Below are positions 34,049 to 39,421 of a stretch of 39,421 nt of DNA, piece after piece (position 1 is the first letter of the stretch; the number at the start of each line of letters is the position of its first letter). A program made the position numbers and the translations under genes. The DNA comes from Rothia nasimurium (GTDB lineage: Bacteria > Actinomycetota > Actinomycetes > Actinomycetales > Micrococcaceae), in assembly GCF_928381705.1 (NCBI RefSeq), contig NZ_CAKMSR010000016.1:1-39421 (forward strand). The letters are read 5' to 3'. Under the pieces are notes generated by a model, which ran no database searches, was not told where the DNA came from, and was given only the letters and a program-made list of their open reading frames with translations.

Positions 34049-34072
34049 GTTTTAGAGGTAGCTTAAGGGTGC

Positions 34073-34124
34073 GGACGCCCGCCTCACCTTCCTGCCCTGC
34101 GGCAGGGGAGTGGGGCGGGCGTCC
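34073..34124. terminator. Terminator after ald
   Basis: GGACGCCCGCC (34073-34083) pairs with 34114-34124; an inner CCTGCC/GGCAGG pair lies inside; TTTG follows. It overlaps a GCGGACGC octamer at 34071-34078. Convergent with the small membrane-protein genes. Confidence 0.85.
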
Positions 34125-34140
34125 TTTGTATATTTCCGGG

Positions 34141-34548
34141 CTACTTGCTGTGCTTGCCCGTATATGGTGGGCGCACCGGCAGGAGCCTGCGCGCCAAGAG
34201 GTAGAGCATGTACGCTAGCGCGGCGTTGAGGGACGCTGTGCCCCACACTGTGAGCGCAAGTGATTCCGGTAGCAGGGTGTAGAAGAGGAAGGTTCCTAGC
34301 ATGGTGCCTGCCAGGCCGAGAAGGAGAATCCCAGCCGCATGCCAGGCGTGCTTGCCCTGCCAGGGAAAACGAGCCATTTCAAGGCCGACTCCGCCGAGGA
34401 AGATAGAGACTAAGCCCAGCCAGTTGCTGTCGGCGTATATGCCCCAGGCTATAGACCCATAGCCTAGGCCAATGACCAGAGCGGCTGCGGGAGAAGCCCC
34501 GATCATGATGGGGTCTTGGCTTGGTTCGTGTGCCGGGGTGTTTGTCAT
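34141..34548 (-). CDS. Small membrane protein of unknown function (second of pair)
   Basis: A 135-residue protein that I do not recognise. After a polar N-terminus of about 18 residues it has four hydrophobic segments (from SPAAALVIGLGYGSIAWGIY, LGLVSIFLGGVGLEM, AAGILLLGLAGTMLGTFLFY and ALAYMLYLLARRLL), ending in a short basic tail. It starts at ATG 34548 with an ATGA overlap on the preceding gene. The two therefore form one coupled unit and may make a complex. No catalytic motif is visible. It is convergent with ald. Confidence 0.7.
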   Translation of the reverse strand: MTNTPAHEPSQDPIMIGASPAAALVIGLGYGSIAWGIYADSNWLGLVSIFLGGVGLEMARFPWQGKHAWHAAGILLLGLAGTMLGTFLFYTLLPESLALTVWGTASLNAALAYMLYLLARRLLPVRPPYTGKHSK

Positions 34549-34964
34549 TCCTGCTCCTGGCTGAGGGGATGGTAGCCGGGGGTGACAAAGCGGTGGAAGA
34601 TGAAGGTGGTGACTGCCAGGAGGGGGAGGCGCCAGGTGGCGCTGGCGGGGTCGTCCAGGCCGGGGAAGAGCAGGGCGAAGACGGCCACGACAAAGACCGT
34701 CTGGGAGGCGTAAGCGTAGCTTGCGGGGAGGGTTCGTTTCGCTGAGGATACGGGGCGGTTGGCGTAGATACCGAAAGCTACGCAGCAGAAGACGAGAACC
34801 ATGGTGAGCAGGTGGGCCTGGAAGATGAGGCTGGCTGCGAGAGCCGTCGTGAGGGCGGTGATGGTGAGGGCTTGTGGCCAGCTGCTGCCGATGCGCTCCT
34901 CGTGGGTGTAGGACGCGGACGCCTGCTGCACGGCCGGGCGGGACTGGGTGGTCTGTTCGGTCAT
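34545..34964 (-). CDS. Small membrane protein of unknown function (first of pair)
   Basis: A 139-residue protein that I do not recognise. About 28 polar residues precede four hydrophobic segments (around QALTITALTTALAASLIF, LLTMVLVFCCVAFGIY, AYASQTVFVVAVFALLFP and WRLPLLAVTTFIFHRF). The pattern resembles many small four-helix membrane proteins of actinobacteria. A strong AAGGAGGAG lies 7-8 nt before ATG 34964, and on the minus strand TACAAT (34992-34997) is a likely -10 box. The downstream gene overlaps by 4 nt. Confidence 0.75.
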   Translation of the reverse strand: MTEQTTQSRPAVQQASASYTHEERIGSSWPQALTITALTTALAASLIFQAHLLTMVLVFCCVAFGIYANRPVSSAKRTLPASYAYASQTVFVVAVFALLFPGLDDPASATWRLPLLAVTTFIFHRFVTPGYHPLSQEQE

Positions 34965-35397
34965 GGGAATCTCCTCCTTGAGATTTCTACCATTGTAGAA
35001 CTGTGGGCTCTAGTCAGGCTAGGGCTGCCTGTTATTTTTCGTTGGGTATGGCGGTAACCTCCTTGTTGTCTGCCTACTCCACCCAATTATATCATTGCTT
35101 ACTATTTGGGAGGATAGAGAAAAGGTCGCAACCTTTTGGTTGCGACCTTTTCTCATACACACACATTTCTTTCGCACCTATCCCCTAGGGGAGGAGCTTC
35201 AGAGGTTACACACATTTCTCTGAAAGAGGTGACTCATCGTCACGGTGAGATTCTCAGTCTCTTGAGGTTGCGAGGTTTTCTCTCCTCGTCCTCATGTCTT
35301 TAACTATGGCACCCTAACCTTTGAACTCAATTCGGGGAACCTGTGCGAAACCTAAGAAAATACTTTTCTTGTGAAGTTTCTTGGGTGAGGGGCTGAG
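34965..35397. other. 433-nt gap with one strong hairpin
   Basis: No convincing gene. It holds the promoter of the small membrane-protein pair (TACAAT on the minus strand, 34992-34997), the hairpin at 35117-35154, CCCCTAGGGG near 35182, GTGAC-TCATC-GTCAC near 35230, TTCAGAG/TCTCTGAA around 35200, and ACACACATTTCT twice (near 35158 and 35206). A weak CCTAAGAAA/TTTCTTGGG hairpin near 35350 may end the PKD-like gene. Confidence 0.5.
35117..35154. terminator. 17-bp perfect hairpin with no clear owner
   Basis: GAGAAAAGGTCGCAACC pairs perfectly with 35138-35154 around a TTTT loop. It has terminator strength on either strand but lies 244 nt past the nearest gene end, so it may close an unseen small RNA. 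Confidence 0.6.
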
Positions 35398-36372
35398 TTA
35401 GCCGCTGGTGCAGCCCCAGGCGTCCGCACCTGTAGCGCAGTCCTCGGCAACCAGGCCAACCTGTGTGCGCCAGACTCGCACCAGCTGCGGGTCGCTGGTA
35501 CGGCTAACTGTACCGTCGATGACCTGCCAGGGCCCGCCGTCGACGGAGTATTCGCCGCGGTAGGTGGTGGTCAGGGCGAAGTAGTAGTCGCCGGGGTCTG
35601 TGTAGCGGTGGGAGGTGTCGGTGGGCTGGTCCCAGACGTCCGCGCCGAGCTGGTAGCCGGGATAGGTAATTGGCCCGAGAGTGGCGCCGTCCCCGTAGTC
35701 GAAGGTGTAGGAGATGGGGGTTGCACGAAGTACGACGTTTTGGCCGTTGATGGTGCGCGTGAATTCTTGGGGGTTGGGGTCGGCCCAGAAGTTGGTGTTG
35801 TAGTTTTTGAGGGTGTGGGGCGCGCGTTCTTGGTGGGGTGTGGCGGCTGCGATGGGGAAGGTGTCGAAGTCGTGGGTGGTGAGCGTGACGCGGACGGTGC
35901 GTAGTACGGTTTGCCCGTTTTCTTCGGCGAGTTCTAGGCCTGCAGCTTCGAGTTCTGCTGGGGTGAGGGGGACGCAGCCGATGGGGCCTTGGGGAGTGTT
36001 GTAGGGGGTGTCTGCACCGTCGGCCCAGTCGGCTGGGACGAGGGAGAGGACGCCCACGCCCCCGTTGCTTGCTAGGCAGTAGGTTCCCGGGGAGGGCGCG
36101 CCTCCTACTTGGAGGGCTGCGCGGTTGGGGCCTCGGGGCTTATCGAAGTAGATAAGCTGGACGGCCGCAGCTACTTCAGACTGCGGAATTTCTTGGTGCT
36201 TTGTCTGGTGGCTATCATTACTTCCAACTTCACCCTCAATGAGGTGTTCTCGGATGGTATCTACTAGAAACTTATCTCCGTCTGATTTTCCTGAGGTTTC
36301 GGCATATGCCGGTGGTAACGCAAGATTTGTAGTGAGTAAAGCTAATGCAAGAATTTTCGTGGTTCGCTTCAT
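35398..36372 (-). CDS. Secreted protein with PKD-like domain
   Basis: A 324-residue protein with a Sec signal peptide (KR at 2-3, a hydrophobic core at 8-20, AYA-E cleavage after residue 24). The mature part has a polar N-terminal region, then a PKD-like beta domain at about 221-278 (SYTFDYGDG, later HRYTDPGDYYFALTTTY). Four cysteines (99, 133, 312, 321) could form disulfides outside the cell. I know similar PKD-like proteins from actinobacteria, but not a function. Its ATG directly follows the stop of the lipoprotein gene (TAA then ATG, no gap), so the two are coupled and probably work together at the surface. Confidence 0.75.
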   Translation of the reverse strand: MKRTTKILALALLTTNLALPPAYAETSGKSDGDKFLVDTIREHLIEGEVGSNDSHQTKHQEIPQSEVAAAVQLIYFDKPRGPNRAALQVGGAPSPGTYCLASNGGVGVLSLVPADWADGADTPYNTPQGPIGCVPLTPAELEAAGLELAEENGQTVLRTVRVTLTTHDFDTFPIAAATPHQERAPHTLKNYNTNFWADPNPQEFTRTINGQNVVLRATPISYTFDYGDGATLGPITYPGYQLGADVWDQPTDTSHRYTDPGDYYFALTTTYRGEYSVDGGPWQVIDGTVSRTSDPQLVRVWRTQVGLVAEDCATGADAWGCTSG

Positions 36373-37053
36373 TTAATTCACCACATCGGCGCTAATGATG
36401 GTCCACTTGCCGTTGGCGTATTGAAGCTTGATTTCTACGCCATCGTTAATTGCCTCGGAATTATCGTTATAGGTAGCCTCTCCGCCCAACCAAAATATTG
36501 AATCTTTGACTTCGAAATTTGCGGCTAGTGAGTATTGACCGTTTCCATGAGATACAAGCAGATTTTCGTTATGGTGGATGGTTCTGCCACCCCCGATTAC
36601 CCAGCCTTCGTGTTCATACATCTGATCGAGTGCTGAATAAAAATTTTGTTCTTGTGTGAAAGACTTGTCAACCATTGAACTTACTTGTTCAACATCCCCA
36701 GTCTGTAATGCGTAGTTTCGCATGTCATTCCAGTAGTTGATGAATAGAAGCATGGCCTCGGTGCTTTCAACGTTCATGCCTTCTGGGGCAACCGGTTTGG
36801 GCACGTTTTGGGCGGGGCCGTGCTCGTCAGCAGCGCGGTATTCACCTTCAGGTGCTTTTGAACCACCTGAATAATTGGTCTCTTCTGCCTTGGCGGTTTC
36901 CTCAGCGGCGTTCGCTGTGCTTGATGCTACTGCGGAAGTCGTGCTGCTTGAATCTGGTTCGGGAACTGAGCCCGTTGCCTGCGCACTGCAACCTGTAAGA
37001 GCTAGTAGAGCGATAGCTGTTAGGGCAAGTTTGCGGGTGGAAGTGTGTTTCAT
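36373..37053 (-). CDS. Lipoprotein, DUF6318-like
   Basis: A 226-residue lipoprotein. The signal peptide ends in the lipobox LTGC (C22), followed by a Ser/Thr/Ala-rich linker to about residue 80. The folded part (about 90-226) starts STEAMLLFINYWNDMRNYALQTGD, resembling the DUF6318 domain of actinobacterial lipoproteins, an NTF2-like fold with a C-terminal YANGKWTIISADVV. Function unknown. Its promoter is the clearest in the window. AGGAGA lies before ATG 37053. It heads the two-gene unit with the PKD-like protein. Confidence 0.75.
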   Translation of the reverse strand: MKHTSTRKLALTAIALLALTGCSAQATGSVPEPDSSSTTSAVASSTANAAEETAKAEETNYSGGSKAPEGEYRAADEHGPAQNVPKPVAPEGMNVESTEAMLLFINYWNDMRNYALQTGDVEQVSSMVDKSFTQEQNFYSALDQMYEHEGWVIGGGRTIHHNENLLVSHGNGQYSLAANFEVKDSIFWLGGEATYNDNSEAINDGVEIKLQYANGKWTIISADVVN

Positions 37054-37096
37054 AAGGGTCTCCTGGTGACATCTTTGTGACTAGGTCTTATGTGTG

Positions 37097-37125
37097 TTTA
37101 TAGTGCTGGGTTTGTGCCATGGCAA
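37097..37125 (-). promoter_or_regulatory. Promoter of the lipoprotein/PKD unit
   Basis: On the minus strand TTGCCA (37120-37125), 17 nt, TATAAA (37097-37102); leader of about 37 nt to ATG 37053. Confidence 0.65.
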
Positions 37126-37339
37126 GAGTTTCGGCCCGCTTGCCCGGTTTTTGACAGCAGATTACGCCGAAGAAGGGCAGTTATCCACAGGTTTTGCGTC
37201 TGACGTGGGCTAATAGGCCTACAGAGAAGGGCCTATGAAAGCATTTGAGCCGGTATGAAAGCAAGCGGGTCAGGGGGGAAGCTGAACCTGTTGTTCATCC
37301 TGTTTCTCTATCTAACAGTGCTCCAAAATATAGCGAGCA

Positions 37340-37373
37340 AAGCGCCCCTCACACGGTGGTGTGAGGGGCGCTT
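37340..37373. terminator. Terminator of the cytosine methyltransferase gene
   Basis: AAGCGCCCCTCACAC pairs perfectly over 15 bp with 37359-37373, loop GGTG. It is 20 nt past the methyltransferase stop; on the minus strand CTTTGCTCG follows. Confidence 0.8.
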
Positions 37374-37392
37374 GTAGTAATTAGGGCATTGG

Positions 37393-38718
37393 CTAGAAAA
37401 GGGTATCGGAAGAACTATCTACCGTATTAGTGAGAGATGCATTCTCGCGCTCTAGCCCGTAGTGGCGGCGATTGATAGCCTTGCCAAGTGCGTTGGGGAT
37501 ACCCACGACTAATGCGTTACCCATGCAGAAAGCACGATGTCCATCAGTTAAGCCCGCATCAGTCCAGCCCTTGGGGAAACCCTGAATCTGATCTAGTTCA
37601 TCAGGAATAAGACGGCGTAGGCGACCTGATTTCGTCTTCACAACATGTTTAAATCGTGAGGCACCTGCTCCGCCCTCGCCGGTCAAAATGGTGCGTGCCG
37701 GGCGGTCGAGGGGGTCGGGGAAGGACATACTACCTTCTGAGTAGGTGTACTTGAATCCACTAGCTTTATTAATGCGTTCTTCCTTTTTTCCACCCTTAAG
37801 GTATTCCCAGGCCTGGATTTTGCTAGGTTCAATAAAGAACTGGTCTGGCACTTCGGTTTCGTCGACCACGATATCGCCGAGAGTAAGACATTTGCCTGTG
37901 TACAGAGCTTCTGGCTTCGCGGTATAGATTTTACCGTGCTGCATTACGCCGGCATCTTGGAACCGTGAGGTTTTTGCACCTAGACCAAAGTTTTGAGTCA
38001 CTTCAAAGGGGTCAATACTAATGCTGAAGTTATCTTCGCGAGTCAGGTTCTGGGTAATAGGGAAGGCCTCAGCAAAAACCCCTTCGGTGCGCAGGGTTGT
38101 TTCTAAATCCCATGATGTTTCGGTAAGTTCTGCGTAGATATATACACGTTTACGCTTCTGGGGGTGGCCATAGTCAGCTGCGTTAATAACGCGCCACTCA
38201 ACGGAATACCCCAGCGAGTAGAAGCATGAAAGAATAATTGCGAAGTCACGACCACGCTGTTTCGAGGGTGATTTCAGTAGTCGGTCTACATTTTCGAGGA
38301 CAACGTAGCGAGGCTTCTTCATCTCTAGCGCACGGTAGATATCCCACCAGAGTACGCCCTTTTTGCCTTCAATGCCGTGTGATTGAGATAAGGGCTTGGA
38401 GACAGAGTAGTCCTGGCAGGGGAAACCGCCAACGAGCATGTCTGCTTCTGGAATGGTGATTTCACCATTTTCAGCCATAGTGAGGGCCTTGTTGATGTCT
38501 TCGTTGAGGAAGTTTTCTTCACCAAAACGTGCAACATAGCAACGGGCAGCAAACTGCTTGGTGGGTGTTCCTGGGGGTTCCCACTGGTTAGCCCAGACTG
38601 TCTCAAAGCTGCCAGCTGAGGGCAGGGTAAACCCATCTTTGTTGTAGCCTTCGAAGCCCAGGCGGAAGCCGCCGACACCTGCAAAGAGCTCGATGATACG
38701 AATCGGCTGGTCTGCCAC
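37393..38718 (-). CDS. C5-cytosine DNA methyltransferase of a type II R-M system
   Basis: A 441-residue m5C methyltransferase. Motif I FAGVGGF at 12-18 binds SAM. Motif IV GGFPCQDYS has the catalytic C101. Motif VI ENVDRLL starts at 142, motif VIII QKRKRVY is at 187-193, and the target-recognition region and motifs IX-X (RRLIPDELDQIQGFP, MGNALVV) complete it, so it looks intact. The partner endonuclease across the divergent promoter is Sau3AI/MutH-like, so the predicted site is GATC, modified on the cytosine (inference from M.Sau3AI-type systems). The start is GTG 38718 with AAGG upstream. A/T content is higher than in core genes, which suggests horizontal origin. Confidence 0.9.
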   Translation of the reverse strand: MADQPIRIIELFAGVGGFRLGFEGYNKDGFTLPSAGSFETVWANQWEPPGTPTKQFAARCYVARFGEENFLNEDINKALTMAENGEITIPEADMLVGGFPCQDYSVSKPLSQSHGIEGKKGVLWWDIYRALEMKKPRYVVLENVDRLLKSPSKQRGRDFAIILSCFYSLGYSVEWRVINAADYGHPQKRKRVYIYAELTETSWDLETTLRTEGVFAEAFPITQNLTREDNFSISIDPFEVTQNFGLGAKTSRFQDAGVMQHGKIYTAKPEALYTGKCLTLGDIVVDETEVPDQFFIEPSKIQAWEYLKGGKKEERINKASGFKYTYSEGSMSFPDPLDRPARTILTGEGGAGASRFKHVVKTKSGRLRRLIPDELDQIQGFPKGWTDAGLTDGHRAFCMGNALVVGIPNALGKAINRRHYGLERENASLTNTVDSSSDTLF

Positions 38719-38753
38719 GGTTGAACCTTCCGCTTGGAACTGTAGGTCTTAAG

Positions 38754-38783
38754 AGTATAGATCAGAATAGGTGTTCTGATCAA
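38754..38783 (-). promoter_or_regulatory. Methyltransferase promoter with a GATC inverted repeat inside
   Basis: On the minus strand TTGATC (38778-38783), 18 nt, TATACT (38754-38759). Between them lies a perfect inverted repeat GATCAGAA-TAGGTG-TTCTGATC (38760-38781). One GATC overlaps the -35 and the other abuts the -10, so methylation of the presumed target site could silence the promoter. Confidence 0.65.
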
Positions 38784-38801
38784 TTCTATGTGATAAGCAT
38801 C

Positions 38802-38807
38802 TATAAT
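38802..38807 (+). promoter_or_regulatory. -10 box of the endonuclease gene
   Basis: TATAAT; its -35 region would fall on the same GATC-bearing repeat (about 38777-38784). ATG 38850 follows after about 36 nt. Confidence 0.5.
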
Positions 38808-38849
38808 TTAGGTGCTTTCTGCTTTCGTCGAGCGAAATGAGTTTAGAGA

Positions 38850-39314
38850 ATGGCCAATGAATTCACCAGGGAGTCTTTGGAGTCCCTCCTAGATGCAGCT
38901 ATGGGCAGGACGCTGGGGGAAGTTGACAGCAAGCGTCTTATTGATCGTTATGTGGAAAGCCGTCCTGACCGCGTGGTCAAGGGGATTCCTGGCGATGTCA
39001 TCGAACAATCTGTCCTGGGCCTCCCCAAAGATTCTCTCCAGAAAGCTGACCTCTTGGTTGACGGGAATCCAACGGAGCTGAAGGTAACCGGGGTCTATAA
39101 ACGTGGGGAAGGGACGAAAGCGGAGTACCACGCCAAGGAACGTCTTACGATAACTAACGTGAATTACTCTGGAGTCGTTCAGGAGAGTTTCATAGACTCC
39201 CATCTGTGGGAGAAGATTCAGAATATCTTGCTGGTGTACTACCAGTATGGTGACACCCGTGCGCTCTCGACTGAAGACTACAGAAAATTCCGATATGATA
39301 TGTACTGGGTTTAG
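38850..39314 (+). pseudogene. Sau3AI/MutH-type restriction endonuclease, 3' end lost to an IS insertion
   Basis: The 154 codons cover the MutH/Sau3AI nuclease domain. ADLLVDGNPTELKV at 66-79 supplies the catalytic D67, E76 and K78. KERLTITNVNYSGV and SHLWEKIQNILLVYYQY follow as in the family. Sau3AI-type enzymes are about 480 residues long (family knowledge), so two thirds are missing. The reading frame hits TAG at 39314, just where an IS-like sequence begins (a transposase start follows at 39367). The final residues after about YDMYW probably come from the IS end. It is likely inactive, although the catalytic domain alone is nearly complete. The remainder should lie beyond the right edge. 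Confidence 0.75.
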
Positions 39315-39421
39315 TTCCGACCCCGTACATTGGAAACAAACAAAAAAGAGCAAAGGAACTTCACCCATGCCCACCAAATACCCCCAAGAACTCAAAACAA
39401 GAGCCCTACGCCTACTGGCCG
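39305..39421 (+). mobile_element. Left end of an IS element (IS3-like), cut by the window edge
   Basis: From about TGGGTTTAGTTCCG (39309 on) the sequence no longer fits the nuclease, and within 60 nt a transposase start appears. The exact terminal repeat and target duplication cannot be fixed without the other end. Family judged from the transposase N-terminus. Confidence 0.6.
39367..39421 (+). CDS. IS3-family transposase OrfA, N-terminal fragment
   Basis: Eighteen codons only, cut by the edge. MPTKYPQELKTRALRLLA is typical of the OrfA helix-turn-helix subunit (the K-x-P-x-E-x-K-x-R-A start) of actinobacterial IS3-type elements. AAAGGA precedes the ATG. A downstream OrfB with a DDE catalytic domain is expected outside the window. 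Confidence 0.65.
   Translation, partial: MPTKYPQELKTRALRLLA

Larger units (their letters stand above)
37054..37392. other. Gap between the R-M locus and the lipoprotein gene
   Basis: No gene seen. It holds the lipoprotein promoter, a single perfect DnaA-box-like TTATCCACA (37181-37189), an inverted repeat ATAGGCC/GGCCTAT (37213-37219, 37230-37236), TATGAAAGCA twice about 20 nt apart, and the R-M terminator at 37340-37373. Confidence 0.5.

Noticed and set aside
34998..35396. c-di-AMP (ydaO) riboswitch in the leader of the membrane-protein pair
   Set aside because: I could not match the conserved stems or core on either strand; left as an open region instead.
37181..37189. Perfect DnaA box TTATCCACA as part of a replication origin
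   Set aside because: Only a single box was seen, with no dnaA, dnaN or AT-rich unwinding region in the window.
38850..39314. Complete short MutH-like repair nuclease
   Set aside because: The neighbouring divergent C5-methyltransferase and the IS start at the stop codon fit a truncated Sau3AI-type enzyme better; MutH itself is about 220 residues and is not expected in actinobacteria.

Overview
The window looks like the chromosome of a high-GC Gram-positive actinobacterium, most likely a member of the Micrococcaceae such as Rothia (inference). The signs are high-GC codon use, a single-polypeptide MrpA-MrpB fusion, a DUF3151 gene close to class II aldolase, a long-type GAPDH, DUF6318-type lipoproteins, and many starts that look leaderless (a TANNNT -10 box 6-7 nt before the start codon). 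No rRNA or tRNA gene was seen.

Positions 1-11300 hold core and transport genes: exonuclease III; a four-gene osmoprotectant ABC importer (ATPase, two permeases, substrate-binding lipoprotein); a 481-residue GAPDH; a PfkB sugar kinase; a PEBP-family protein; a Cof-type HAD phosphatase; a glycerophosphodiester phosphodiesterase; and a uracil/xanthine permease. Positions 11600-18230 hold a complete six-gene Mrp Na+/H+ antiporter operon (A/B fusion, C, D, E, F, G). Positions 18349-28241 hold a POT peptide transporter, a rhodanese, PabB, PyrE, a SpoU-type RNA methyltransferase, a DHA2 drug exporter, a DASS carboxylate transporter and fructose-bisphosphate aldolase.

From about 28400 the accessory content rises. 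A GltS glutamate carrier is followed by a Fic AMP-transferase with a C-terminal winged helix and a regularly spaced operator array in front of it. A core DUF3151 gene comes next. Its 3' end is duplicated as a 24-bp direct repeat on either side of a low-GC module made of a short structured RNA and an Abi_2/AbiF HEPN protein. After alanine dehydrogenase come two small membrane proteins and a coupled lipoprotein/PKD-like secreted pair. The window closes with a divergent restriction-modification locus: an intact C5-cytosine methyltransferase and a Sau3AI/MutH-type endonuclease that appears cut off by an IS element running off the right edge.

The most interesting signals are: (1) the RNA-AbiF module with its 24-bp flanking repeats; (2) a dispersed repeat family with one conserved core but different, always self-complementary, outer arms in each copy; (3) copies of TTTTGGGAGATA exactly 52 bp apart before fic; (4) a GATC-bearing inverted repeat inside the methyltransferase promoter of the broken R-M system; (5) an over-represented octamer GCGTCCGC. 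All calls come from reading the sequence; no database search was run.
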